DNA from: Flavobacterium keumense
GTDB lineage: Bacteria > Bacteroidota > Bacteroidia > Flavobacteriales > Flavobacteriaceae
Assembly (NCBI RefSeq): GCF_029866485.1
Contig: NZ_CP092332.1
Location: 1,426,001 to 1,490,000 of the forward strand
Direction of reading: 5' to 3'
Length of the DNA stretch: 64,000 nucleotides
Part shown: positions 46,651 to 55,377 of the stretch, piece by piece
Layout: every line of letters begins with the position of its first letter
Position numbering within the stretch: position 1 is the stretch's first letter
Notes under the pieces: model-generated
Told to the model about the DNA's origin: nothing
Database searches by the model: none
What the model saw: the letters and a program-made list of their open reading frames with translations, nothing else
Position numbers and translations under genes: made by a program

Positions 46651-48642
46651 TTAGTTGGCTTGTTCTTGTAATTTTTTGATTTCGTCACGCAATTTTGCGG
46701 CTTGCATAAAGTCCAATTCTTTAGCCGCTTTTTCCATTGATTTGCGTTTTTCTCGAATTAATTTATCAATTTCTGATTTAGATAAATAAGCTGTTTCAGG
46801 TTCGGCAGCAACGTTTAAAGTATGTCCTAATTCGTATTCGACCAAAGGATTTTTGGTAAATGCCGAATCTATTTTTTTATTTAAAGCTTGAGGAACCAAG
46901 TTGTTTTCTGTGTTGAAATTAATCTGTTTTGTTCTTCGGTAATTGGTTTCATCAATCGTTTTTTGCATGCTGTCGGTAATTTTATCCGCATACATAATGG
47001 CTTTTCCATTCAAGTTTCGGGCAGCACGTCCAATAGTTTGTGTTAACGAACGATGACTTCTCAAAAAACCTTCTTTGTCGGCATCTAAAATAGCTACCAA
47101 AGATACTTCAGGTAAGTCCAAACCTTCACGCAATAAGTTGACCCCAATTAACACATCAAAGAGTCCTTTTCGTAAATCTTGCATGATTTCGATACGTTCT
47201 AAAGTATCTACTTCAGAGTGAATATAACGGCAACGAATGGATACTTTGGTTAAATATTTGGCTAATTCTTCCGCCATTCGTTTAGTCAAAGTAGTTACTA
47301 AAACACGTTCATCTAATTCACAGCGTTGTTGAATTTCTTCAATTAAATCGTCAATTTGATTCAAACTTGGACGTACTTCAATAATGGGGTCTAGTAGTCC
47401 TGTTGGTCTAATAATTTGCTCAACGTAAACACCATCTGTTTTTTGTAATTCATAATCAGCAGGAGTTGCCGAAACATAGATAACTTGATTTTGTAGTGCT
47501 TCAAATTCTTCAAATTTCAACGGACGGTTGTCCATAGCAGCAGGCAATCGAAATCCATATTCTACCAAGTTTTCTTTCCGACTTCGATCACCACCATACA
47601 TGGCATGAACCTGTGAAATAGTAACGTGACTTTCGTCCACCACCATCAAGTAATCTTTAGGAAAATAATCCAATAAACAGAACGGACGTGTGCCAGCTTC
47701 ACGTCGGTCAAGGTAACGCGAATAGTTTTCAATACCTGAACAATAGCCTAATTCCCGAATCATTTCCAAGTCGAAATTGGTGCGTTCTTCGAGACGCTTG
47801 GCTTCCAAATGTTTGCCAATTTCTTTAAAATAATCGACTTGTTTGACTAAATCCTGTTGGATTTCCCAAATGGCATTTTGCAATACATCGGGCGAGGTCA
47901 CAAACATATTGGCAGGGTAGATAGTCAATTTATCAAACTTTTCTAAAACTTGAGCGTTTTTAACATCGAAACTTTCAATTTCTTCGATTTCGTCACCAAA
48001 AAAATGAATGCGAAAAGCGTCATCGGCATAACTTGGAAAAACTTCTACTGTATCGCCTTTAATTCGGAAGGTTCCTGGAGTAAAATCCGCTTCGGTACGA
48101 GCGTATAAACTTTGTACTAAACTATGTAATAATTTGGTTCTAGAGATGACTTGGTCACGTTCTAGAGCAATCACGTTTTTTTGAAATTCTACAGGATTTC
48201 CAATACCATATAAGCAAGAAACAGAAGCTACTACCAAAATATCTCTTCGACCCGAAAGTAGGGAAGAAGTAGTGCTTAAACGCATTTTTTCCAACTCTTC
48301 ATTGATAGATAAATCTTTTTCAATAAAAACTCCTGTAACCGGCATATAAGCTTCTGGCTGGTAGTAATCGTAGTAGGAAACAAAATATTCTACCGCATTG
48401 TTTGGAAAAAATTGTTTGAACTCTGAGTACAATTGGGCGGCCAAGGTCTTATTGTGAGCCAAAACCAAAGTAGGCCGTTGTACTTTCTGAATTACATTGG
48501 CCACCGTAAATGTTTTTCCCGATCCCGTTACTCCCAATAAAGTTTGGAATTTTTCGCCATCAATAACTCCCTGAGCTAATTTTTCAATAGCCTGTGGTTG
48601 GTCGCCTTTAGGATGGTATTCGGATACAACTTTGAAATTCAT
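46651..48642 (-). CDS. uvrB: Excinuclease ABC subunit B
   Basis: UvrB verifies DNA damage and holds the pre-incision complex in nucleotide excision repair. The 663 residues show Walker A in LLGVTGSGKTFTVANV and the beta-hairpin motif YYDYYQPEAYMP. Helicase motifs include VDESHVTI, LLREGLDLPEVSLVAILDADKEGFLRS and QTIGRAARN, and a C-terminal UVR domain (IREKRKSMEKAAKELDFMQAAKLRDEIKKL) binds UvrC. Length agrees with the E. coli protein (673). Confidence 0.98.
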   Translation of the reverse strand: MNFKVVSEYHPKGDQPQAIEKLAQGVIDGEKFQTLLGVTGSGKTFTVANVIQKVQRPTLVLAHNKTLAAQLYSEFKQFFPNNAVEYFVSYYDYYQPEAYMPVTGVFIEKDLSINEELEKMRLSTTSSLLSGRRDILVVASVSCLYGIGNPVEFQKNVIALERDQVISRTKLLHSLVQSLYARTEADFTPGTFRIKGDTVEVFPSYADDAFRIHFFGDEIEEIESFDVKNAQVLEKFDKLTIYPANMFVTSPDVLQNAIWEIQQDLVKQVDYFKEIGKHLEAKRLEERTNFDLEMIRELGYCSGIENYSRYLDRREAGTRPFCLLDYFPKDYLMVVDESHVTISQVHAMYGGDRSRKENLVEYGFRLPAAMDNRPLKFEEFEALQNQVIYVSATPADYELQKTDGVYVEQIIRPTGLLDPIIEVRPSLNQIDDLIEEIQQRCELDERVLVTTLTKRMAEELAKYLTKVSIRCRYIHSEVDTLERIEIMQDLRKGLFDVLIGVNLLREGLDLPEVSLVAILDADKEGFLRSHRSLTQTIGRAARNLNGKAIMYADKITDSMQKTIDETNYRRTKQINFNTENNLVPQALNKKIDSAFTKNPLVEYELGHTLNVAAEPETAYLSKSEIDKLIREKRKSMEKAAKELDFMQAAKLRDEIKKLQEQAN

Positions 48643-48726
48643 TTGGTAAAGATACTTAATTCAAATCAAGAGACAAAAGCTTATGAAATTAAGGAAAATT
48701 GTAATTAAGAAGAATTTATAATAATG

Positions 48727-48734
48727 TACTTTTG
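48727..48734 (+). promoter_or_regulatory. -7 element for the pseudouridine synthase gene
   Basis: TACTTTTG fits TAnnTTTG and lies 17 bases before the ATG at 48752. Confidence 0.5.
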
Positions 48735-48751
48735 CCACAAATTGAAACCGC

Positions 48752-49330
48752 ATGGCGCATCAGCATTTTATTATTCATAAACCGTATGGCTATTTGAGTC
48801 AGTTTGTTTACGAATTAAAAAGAAAGAAACGACTTTTGGGAGAGCTGTACCCATTTCCCGAAGGAACAATGGCTATTGGTCGGTTAGACGAAGATTCCGA
48901 AGGTTTGTTATTATTAACTACTGACGGTATGATGAGCGAACTCGTTCGTAGTAAAAAAGTGGAGAAAGAATATTATGTACAAGTTGATGGTGTTATCCAT
49001 CAAGAAGCGGTAGAGCAATTACAAAAAGGAGTCGAAATAGGTTTTAATGGTAAAAAATACATCACTAAGCCTTGCAAAGCTTTTTTGATTCATGAAGTTC
49101 CTGCTTTTGGAGCAAGAGGGAAGAAGATTCGAGATGAGCGCCACGGACCCACTTCTTGGCTTTCCATCACCATCAACGAAGGGAAGTTCAGACAGGTTCG
49201 TAAAATGACGGCGTATGTAGGTTTTCCCACTTTGCGTTTGGTACGGGTTCGAGTAGGAAATGTACATTTGAATAATTTACAGGCAGGCGAAGTAGTTGAA
49301 GTAGCTGATTTTCAAATAGAAAACAAATAA
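48752..49330 (+). CDS. RsuA/RluE-family pseudouridine synthase
   Basis: A 192-residue enzyme with only the catalytic domain (no S4 domain). FIIHKPYGYLSQF is the opening strand. GRLDEDSEGLLLLTTDG carries the catalytic Asp (about residue 46), and INEGKFRQVRKMTAYVGFPTLRLVRVRVG is the family C-terminal signature. The shape resembles RluE, which makes pseudouridine 2457 of 23S rRNA, but RluB/RsuA-type targets are also possible. It precedes trmL by three bases. Confidence 0.88.
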   Translation: MAHQHFIIHKPYGYLSQFVYELKRKKRLLGELYPFPEGTMAIGRLDEDSEGLLLLTTDGMMSELVRSKKVEKEYYVQVDGVIHQEAVEQLQKGVEIGFNGKKYITKPCKAFLIHEVPAFGARGKKIRDERHGPTSWLSITINEGKFRQVRKMTAYVGFPTLRLVRVRVGNVHLNNLQAGEVVEVADFQIENK

Positions 49331-49333
49331 AAT

Positions 49334-49789
49334 ATGTTAAACATCGTATTGGTAGAACCAGAAATACCCAATAATACAGGCAATATTGGTCGTCTTTGTG
49401 TGGGGACAGAAAGTAAATTGCATTTGATTCATCCCTTTGGATTTGTAATCAATGACAAGAATTTGAAACGTTCGGGTTTGGATTATTGGGTGCATTTGGA
49501 TGTGACTGAATATCAAAATGTAGACGAATGGCTGAATCAAATTCCAGATCGTTCACGCGTTTTTTTGATGAGTTCTCACGCTACAAAATCGTATTTGGAT
49601 GCCGAATTTCAAGATGGAGATTGGTTAGTGTTTGGTAAAGAAAGTGTGGGTTTAAGTCCTGAAGTTTTGGCGCTGTTTGACAATCATTTAACCATTCCAA
49701 TGTCGTCCTTGATTCGAAGTTTTAACATTGCTAATTCGGTTGCTTTTGTTGTTGGCGAAGCCAAAAGACAAATTGGATTGAAGTCTTAG
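49334..49789 (+). CDS. trmL: tRNA (cytidine/uridine-34-2'-O)-methyltransferase
   Basis: A 151-residue minimal SPOUT enzyme that modifies the ribose of position 34 in leucine tRNAs. Motifs are LVEPEIPNNTGNIGRLCVG (start of the fold, with the catalytic Asn and Arg), LVFGKESVGLSPE and IPMSSLIRSFNIANSVAFVVGEA (the knot). Length matches E. coli TrmL (157). It lies three bases after the pseudouridine synthase gene. Confidence 0.93.
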   Translation: MLNIVLVEPEIPNNTGNIGRLCVGTESKLHLIHPFGFVINDKNLKRSGLDYWVHLDVTEYQNVDEWLNQIPDRSRVFLMSSHATKSYLDAEFQDGDWLVFGKESVGLSPEVLALFDNHLTIPMSSLIRSFNIANSVAFVVGEAKRQIGLKS

Positions 49790-49795
49790 TTTTTA

Positions 49796-50581
49796 CTATC
49801 CTTTGATGACGAATTTTCCTTTTTCGGCATCAAAAAAAATGTGTTCGTCTTGAAACAAAGTGTTGAAATTCCCTTTCATAATTAAATTACAAGGTTGGTC
49901 TTGTACCACTGATTCAGGTGTCATAATGATCATTTCGTCACTCAATTGGATAGCCATATCAATATCGTGTGTCGAAAATAAGATGGACTTTCCTGTTTCC
50001 TGAGTCAGTTTTTTCAAGAGTTTTAAGAGCGTTACTTTATGTAATAAATCCAAGTGAGTAGTGGGTTCGTCTAAAACAATAAGTGGGGTGTCTTGTGCCA
50101 ATGCTCTTGCTATAAGTACAATTTGCAATTGCCCATCGCTAATTTCATCATGCTTTTTGTCAGCAAGATGAGTTATCTGTGTCAGTTCCAAAGCTTCATT
50201 CACTTTAGCAATATCGTCTTCCGTTAGTTTGCCAATCCAATTCGTATAGGGTTGTCTACCTAGGGCAATGAGTTCAAAAACGGTTAGATTACTTGGTGGT
50301 AATTTATCGGTTAACACGACACTTAAGTGTTGTGCTAAAGTCAAATTATCTAAGGAATGAATGTCTTTTTCTTTTAGGAATACTTTTCCCGAAAGAGGCG
50401 ACTGAATTCCAATTAAGGTTCGTAAAAGGGTTGATTTTCCAATCCCGTTAGCGCCAATCAAAGCAGTCAGTTTTCCTTTTTCTAAAGAAATAGTAACTTG
50501 TGATGCTACGACAGTAGTTTCCTTTTTATTGGAATACCCGATGCTAATGTCTGTTGCTTGTAAAACAATAGTCTTCTCCAT
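49796..50581 (-). CDS. ABC transporter ATP-binding protein, probably for cobalamin
   Basis: A 261-residue ATPase of the FepC/BtuD class. Walker A is LIGANGIGKSTLLRTL, the Q-loop region follows, the signature is ISDGQLQIVLIARALAQD (a slightly divergent LSGGQ), Walker B is PLIVLDEPTTHLDL, and the switch His is in LFSTHDIDMA. Its start overlaps the permease stop by one base. The assignment to B12 rests on divergence from the riboswitch-BtuB unit; iron-siderophore use would look similar. Confidence 0.87.
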   Translation of the reverse strand: MEKTIVLQATDISIGYSNKKETTVVASQVTISLEKGKLTALIGANGIGKSTLLRTLIGIQSPLSGKVFLKEKDIHSLDNLTLAQHLSVVLTDKLPPSNLTVFELIALGRQPYTNWIGKLTEDDIAKVNEALELTQITHLADKKHDEISDGQLQIVLIARALAQDTPLIVLDEPTTHLDLLHKVTLLKLLKKLTQETGKSILFSTHDIDMAIQLSDEMIIMTPESVVQDQPCNLIMKGNFNTLFQDEHIFFDAEKGKFVIKG

Positions 50582-51612
50582 TAGTTCATAATTTTACGTT
50601 TACGAATGAGTAACCAAATTACAATTGGCGCACCCAAAATAGAAGTAATGGCATTGATAGGAATTACAATTGCCAAATTAGGTAATTGAGCAATACTGTC
50701 GCAAATCAACATAATCATGGCACCAAATAATAATGTACTCCAAAATAAAATCAAGTGATTGCTCGTTTGAAAAACTAATTTAGCAATATGTGGCACAGCC
50801 AAACCCACAAATGCAATGGGTCCAGCAAAAGCAGTGATACTTCCTGCTAAAATACTAGTGGCCAAGATGATTATAAAACGGGCTTTAGCATAATTCAGTC
50901 CCAAACTCTTGGCATAATTTTCTCCTAAAAGCAGGGTGTTTAAAGGTTTAATACTTACCAAACTCAATACCAACCCAATCAAAACGCAAACAGACAAAAT
51001 GGCTATCGAAGTCCACGATAAGTTACCTAAAGTACCTAAAGACCAAAAAGTAAATTTTTGCAATTGCTCAGCAGTACTAAAATAAGTGAGTGTACCCACC
51101 AAAGCATTGGTTAAACTGCCAAACATTAAACCGACAATTAGAATTGCCATAGTGTCTCGCAAACGTTGGGCAACAGCCAAAACAGCTAATAAAACTGCAA
51201 AACTTCCTAAACTTGATGCGATAACTATTCCGTAGGAAGAGAGAACGAATTCGCTCAAAAAATGAGGCAAAAATGCCGACCCTAAAATGACTAAAGCTAC
51301 ACCTAAACTCGCCCCCGAACTTAGTCCGAGAACATAAGGCCCCGCTAACGGATTGCGAAACAAAGTTTGCATTAAGAGTCCGCTAATCGCTAATCCCATA
51401 CCTACAATAATAGCTACAATCGCTTTGGGTAAACGGTAATCCATAATGATGTACTCCCAAGAAGATTTGCTTGCACCAGAACCGATTAAGCTGTTGAATA
51501 CCTCTTTTAAAGGGATAGCAACGGCACCTAAACTAATATCAATTAGAAATAGAAAAACCAATCCTATGCTTAGGAAAAGGAAGAGTAACGTATTTCGGTT
51601 GGTTGTATTCAA
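50581..51612 (-). CDS. FecCD-family ABC transporter permease, probably for cobalamin
   Basis: A 343-residue inner-membrane permease with about ten helices and the FecCD/BtuC motifs DYRLPKAIVAIIVGMGLAISGLLMQTLFRNPLAGPYVLGLSSGASLGVA and IAFVGLAVPHIAKLV, the latter contacting the ATPase. It is read between the substrate-binding protein gene (two-base spacing) and the ATPase gene (overlap). Together they form a BtuFCD-like importer. Confidence 0.9.
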   Translation of the reverse strand: MNTTNRNTLLFLFLSIGLVFLFLIDISLGAVAIPLKEVFNSLIGSGASKSSWEYIIMDYRLPKAIVAIIVGMGLAISGLLMQTLFRNPLAGPYVLGLSSGASLGVALVILGSAFLPHFLSEFVLSSYGIVIASSLGSFAVLLAVLAVAQRLRDTMAILIVGLMFGSLTNALVGTLTYFSTAEQLQKFTFWSLGTLGNLSWTSIAILSVCVLIGLVLSLVSIKPLNTLLLGENYAKSLGLNYAKARFIIILATSILAGSITAFAGPIAFVGLAVPHIAKLVFQTSNHLILFWSTLLFGAMIMLICDSIAQLPNLAIVIPINAITSILGAPIVIWLLIRKRKIMN

Positions 51613-51613
51613 A

Positions 51614-52756
51614 TTAATTTAATTTCTCAAAAAAATAGGGACGATGTTGTGGTACTAATTCGGGATGAAAAATGGCAATCAAATCTTTAAGTACCCAATC
51701 AGGGCGAGTGGAAGACCATTCAAAAAATAAAATTCCACCTTTGGCGCCTTTATGTAATGCGTACGAATATACTTTTTTATTTTTAAATGCGTCAAATTTT
51801 GCATAATGCGGATTGTTGTTGTTCATCTCTTTTAGAGAAGTAAAATCACCTGGAGCAATCCAAAATTCGGCTTTTTGTGCTTTTTCGAGAATTGTTTCAA
51901 AAGGCAAAGACAAACTTCCTGTTCCAGTAGTTTGAGACCATAAATAATTGGATTGTGCTTCTTTTAAAAATAAAGCCATCCAGCTTTCTCCTTGGGGAAC
52001 AAACCATTGGTCTTGGTACATAGCTCCACTTAAAACACTCGGTTTTTGTTTTGCTTTTTGGGCTAAAGCCAAAGTAGTTTGGAATTCTTTTTCTATAGTG
52101 GAAAAAATCGTTTTTGCTTTGGCATCCAAGCCATACAAAGCACCAAAAAACTTAATCCACTCTGCTTTTCCAAGGGGAGATTGCTCGTTCCAGTCGCCAT
52201 TTAAAAGGACTTTTAATCCGCTCTTTTGTAAATTATCCAAAGTAGGATTGCTATTGTTTAAACCAAAACTCACAATGACATCCGGAGCCATATCAATCAG
52301 TATTTCGGTGTTGAGAGTTTCATTGGTTCCTACTTCTTTCACTTGTCCAGAATCAATTCGTTTTCTGGTTTTTGGAGACGAAATAAAATCAGTATTGGGA
52401 AAACCTACCAAGGTATTTTCAACGCCTAATAATTCTAATGTCGGAATGTGTGTAGTAGAAGTTACCACTACGGATTGAATGGGAACTGAAATTCGAGTAT
52501 ACTGTTGTAAACTATCAGGAATGATTCCGTTTTTTTCTTGTAAAATATAAGTAAATGGTGTTTTGGCATCAGGCCAAGGATGTGTAATCTTAAGAACAGA
52601 ATATCCTTGATAGTGGTATATTTCTAATCCTTTGGCGTATTGAATTTCATTTTTGGTAGTACTTTTTGAAACTACTGAATTGGCGCTATTTTGTTTGCAT
52701 CCGCCAAGTAGCAGTACCGTAAAAAAGAAAATAAATTTTAAAATAAATGATTTCAT
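51614..52756 (-). CDS. ABC transporter substrate-binding lipoprotein, probably for cobalamin (BtuF-like)
   Basis: From the ATG at 52756 the protein has 380 residues and begins MKSFILKFIFFFTVLLLGGC, a lipoprotein signal. A farther ATG at 52795 lies upstream of the promoter -7 element and can be excluded. The periplasmic-binding-protein fold of cluster A-II is suggested by VVVTSTTHIPTLELLGVENTLVGF, NTEILIDMAPDVIVSFG and a long central helix linking the two lobes. It is the first gene of the divergent three-gene importer operon. Substrate specificity is inferred from context. Confidence 0.88.
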   Translation of the reverse strand: MKSFILKFIFFFTVLLLGGCKQNSANSVVSKSTTKNEIQYAKGLEIYHYQGYSVLKITHPWPDAKTPFTYILQEKNGIIPDSLQQYTRISVPIQSVVVTSTTHIPTLELLGVENTLVGFPNTDFISSPKTRKRIDSGQVKEVGTNETLNTEILIDMAPDVIVSFGLNNSNPTLDNLQKSGLKVLLNGDWNEQSPLGKAEWIKFFGALYGLDAKAKTIFSTIEKEFQTTLALAQKAKQKPSVLSGAMYQDQWFVPQGESWMALFLKEAQSNYLWSQTTGTGSLSLPFETILEKAQKAEFWIAPGDFTSLKEMNNNNPHYAKFDAFKNKKVYSYALHKGAKGGILFFEWSSTRPDWVLKDLIAIFHPELVPQHRPYFFEKLN

Positions 52757-52776
52757 CGCTTTGATTACAAGAAATG

Positions 52777-52809
52777 CAAAGGTAGGTGTAAACACTTTTA
52801 AAAATCAAA
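52777..52809 (-). promoter_or_regulatory. Promoter of the ABC importer operon
   Basis: On the minus strand TTTG (52809-52806), a 21-base spacer and TACCTTTG (52784-52777) fit the phylum layout. It lies 20 bases before the ATG at 52756. Nothing resembling a second aptamer occurs between it and that start, so this operon lacks the riboswitch. Confidence 0.6.
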
Positions 52810-52836
52810 TTTAATTTTTTATCCCAATCTTAGTGG

Positions 52837-52844
52837 TATATTTG
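52837..52844 (+). promoter_or_regulatory. -7 element for the riboswitch-btuB transcript
   Basis: TATATTTG fits TAnnTTTG and lies just before the cobalamin aptamer; transcription should start near 52851. The -33 region has no clear TTG. Confidence 0.5.
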
Positions 52845-52850
52845 CATCCG

Positions 52851-53110
52851 TATTGAGGTTGCTTTTTTGTTTTTCAAAATAGCATTAAAAGGGAAGTGAG
52901 TGATTGAAGATCATTGATTAACGATTTTAGATTTTAGATTGGCACAACACCATCTGAAATAGAGAATTCTACAATCAAAATTCAAAAATCTTACGCTGTA
53001 CCCGCAACTGTAAGCTAAAAAGCTTGTTGTTATCTACAAAACCATTGTTCGCCTTGCGAATGAGAAGGTAAACAACAAGACGCAAGCCAGGAGACCTGCC
53101 CAGTATATTG
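52851..53110 (+). ncRNA. Cobalamin (B12) riboswitch upstream of btuB
   Basis: The aptamer landmarks are present in order. TTAAAAGGGAA (about 52886-52896) is followed by GCTGTACCCGCAACTGTAAG (52995-53014) and the B12 box AGCCAGGAGACCTGCC (53085-53100). Cobalamin binding would lower expression of the receptor. The variable arm between the first and second landmarks is unusually long, about 100 bases, and contains the imperfect inverted pair at 52922-52941 and 52972-52991. Downstream, 53104-53150 can form CAAAC/GTTTG-type hairpins that may mask the btuB start at 53215. The leader runs about 105 bases past the B12 box. Confidence 0.93.
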
Positions 53111-53214
53111 AGTATCAAACTTTCGGGAAAAAAGGTTTGAGTATGGGTAATTCTATGCTTTTCTCCCATTATTAGTAAAGTAACAGTACAGCTGTTGCAA
53201 AATGTTTAATTTAA

Positions 53215-55170
53215 ATGAACAAAAAAATCGTTCGCATTAGCGCATTGTTTGTGCTAGTAGCTACTTGTGCTTTTGCGCAAGAAAATGAAAATGTAGCTTC
53301 TAAACGGGAGCTAGAAGAAGTAGTGGTATCCGATTCTAAATTTGCTTTGGCAAAAGAAAAATCAGGAAAAGTAATTGCAAAAATTACCGCCGAAGAGTTA
53401 AAGAATAGACCAGGGCAAAGTATTGCAGCTATTTTAAACACCGTGGCAGGAGTTGAAATCAATGGCAATCAAAGTGCTGCGGGTAAAAACTTAGGCTATT
53501 ACATTCGAGGAGGTAAAAACAATCAAGTTCTCATCTTGATTGACGGAATTCCAGTTAATGATGCATCGGGAATTAGTATGGAATACGATTTGCGTTTGCT
53601 TCCGGCTGAACAAGTAGAAAGTATTGAAATTATGAAAGGAGCGGCCAGTACCTTATATGGAACGGGTGCTGCAACAGGAGTAATTAATATCAAACTAAAA
53701 AAATCTGGTAAAAAATCGGTGTCAGGAAATGGATATTGTAGTATTGGTACCAATGCTACCGCAACCCAACAAAATCAAAAGGCTTCCGATTTTAATCAAG
53801 GTTTTTCTGTTAATGGAAGAACAACTAAACTAAGCTATTTTGCGGCTTTGAATAGCACAGAAACCAAAGGAATTTCTCAAATTGCCCCGCCTAATTTCAA
53901 TGTACATTATGAGGAAGATCCCTTTTCTCGCTTGAATTATTTGGCTAAAATTGGCTATAAAGTGACAAACAAATTGACATTGGATTTCTTTGGAAATTAT
54001 GATCAAATTAAAAACGCCTATGATGGTGGTTTTGATAATACCGGGACTAGCGATACCAATTTAAATACAACAAGTTCGAAACAGTTTCGTCTCGGATTTT
54101 CTCCTAAATTTAAATACGATAAAGGCGAATTCGTTTTAAGTTCGAGTTTTAATAAGCTCGTTCGTTCTTATGACGAGTTGGATACTTATTCGAATTCGGT
54201 AGGTTTTTCTCAGTATGAATCAAGAAGTGTCAACGTGGATGGCTTTAATAAATATGAAGTAGCTCCTTCTTTCTTTTTAGTTTCGGGGGTGCAATACCAA
54301 TTTCACGATGCTAATAGTGTTACTCCTTATGGAAATATTGACAAAGAAAGCACTAAATTTAATATGATTGATCCGTATGTAACAGGGGTGTATACCTCTA
54401 ATGTGGGTTTCAATTTGAATGCAGGTGCAAGATGGAATAGCCATAGTGCGTATGGTAATCAATTGGTCTATAATATCAATCCATCGTTTGATTTTCAATC
54501 ACTTCCATTAAAAATAATAAGCTCGTACAGTACTGCTTTTGTTACACCAAGTTTGTACCAATTGTATTCTCAATATGGTAATTCAAAATTGACTCCAGAA
54601 AAAAACAGTACGGCTGAGGTGGGTTTTGAAACACAATTAGGGAACAAAAAAATACGATGGAATGTAGTCGGTTTTTACCGAGAACAAACCAATTTCATTG
54701 GGTTCTATTACAACCCAACTACCTATGCCTCCAATTATGTCAATATTGATGGTTTGAATAAAGCTAAAGGAATTGAAACAGAAATCCAATTTGCCTTGAG
54801 CGACAAACTAAAATGGAATTCCAATTATACTTTTACTCAAGTTGACGAAGCGTTGAACCGACTGATTCCAAAACATAAAATCAATTCTTTATTGGATTAT
54901 AAAGTCTCTGACAGCTTTTTTTGGAATGTTAATTATCAATACATAGACGCTAGAAAAGATGCTTTTTTTGACGGAAATACCTATGCCACTACACAAGTGA
55001 AATTGGGGTCGTATCAAGTACTAAATACCTTGGTTCGATACGAAATTACTAAAAACAAGTTAACTGTTTTTGGTTCTGTACATAATATTTTTAATGTAGA
55101 TTTTGTAGAGAATATTGGATATAGCACCTTGGGGCGCAACTTTAAATTGGGGTTGACTATTAATTTGTAA
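53215..55170 (+). CDS. btuB: BtuB-like TonB-dependent cobalamin receptor
   Basis: A 651-residue outer-membrane receptor. It has a signal peptide (MNKKIVRISALFVLVATCAFAQ), a TonB box-like EEVVVSD (about residues 34-40), and a plug domain with NRPGQSIAAILNTVAGVEINGN and RGGKNNQVLILIDGIPVNDASG. A 22-strand barrel ends in NFKLGLTINL. No CarboxypepD_reg-like domain or SusD partner is present, unlike glycan receptors of this phylum. The cobalamin riboswitch in its leader makes vitamin B12 or a related corrinoid the likely substrate. Confidence 0.93.
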   Translation: MNKKIVRISALFVLVATCAFAQENENVASKRELEEVVVSDSKFALAKEKSGKVIAKITAEELKNRPGQSIAAILNTVAGVEINGNQSAAGKNLGYYIRGGKNNQVLILIDGIPVNDASGISMEYDLRLLPAEQVESIEIMKGAASTLYGTGAATGVINIKLKKSGKKSVSGNGYCSIGTNATATQQNQKASDFNQGFSVNGRTTKLSYFAALNSTETKGISQIAPPNFNVHYEEDPFSRLNYLAKIGYKVTNKLTLDFFGNYDQIKNAYDGGFDNTGTSDTNLNTTSSKQFRLGFSPKFKYDKGEFVLSSSFNKLVRSYDELDTYSNSVGFSQYESRSVNVDGFNKYEVAPSFFLVSGVQYQFHDANSVTPYGNIDKESTKFNMIDPYVTGVYTSNVGFNLNAGARWNSHSAYGNQLVYNINPSFDFQSLPLKIISSYSTAFVTPSLYQLYSQYGNSKLTPEKNSTAEVGFETQLGNKKIRWNVVGFYREQTNFIGFYYNPTTYASNYVNIDGLNKAKGIETEIQFALSDKLKWNSNYTFTQVDEALNRLIPKHKINSLLDYKVSDSFFWNVNYQYIDARKDAFFDGNTYATTQVKLGSYQVLNTLVRYEITKNKLTVFGSVHNIFNVDFVENIGYSTLGRNFKLGLTINL

Positions 55171-55200
55171 TGCTGTTATAATTATATATCAGCTATTTTT

Positions 55201-55337
55201 TACCACATAGATATATAGACTTTATTTAATAAAAAGAGTTAGATAGACGTTTTACTATTCACATAGCTATGTGAAAAATAGGACTATTGCTATCTTTCTT
55301 ATTTGATTGTATTTAAATCTATGTTTCTATGTGGTTA
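55201..55337. repeat. MITE-like palindromic element between btuB and the S41 peptidase gene
   Basis: Imperfect terminal inverted repeats (TACCACATAGATATATAGA at 55201-55219; reverse complement of 55318-55337, TAACCACATAGAAACATAGA) flank a perfect 18-bp palindrome TTCACATAGCTATGTGAA at 55258-55275. The heptamer CACATAG thus occurs four times in alternating orientation. The element has no coding capacity. I recall similar CCACATAGA sequences scattered in Flavobacterium genomes. No target duplication was identified. Confidence 0.55.
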
Positions 55338-55342
55338 ATAAC

Positions 55343-55375
55343 AAAAAAGGCTTTCTAATTTAGAAAGCCTTTTTG
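55343..55375. terminator. Bidirectional terminator between btuB and the S41 peptidase gene
   Basis: AAAAAGGCTTTCTA / TAGAAAGCCTTTTT, a perfect 14-bp inverted repeat with a three-base loop and T-runs on each strand. Confidence 0.85.
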
Positions 55376-55377
55376 AT

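Noticed and set aside
52795..52795. Upstream start for the BtuF-like binding protein
   Set aside because: It lies upstream of the -7 element, and starting at 52756 gives a clean lipoprotein signal peptide.
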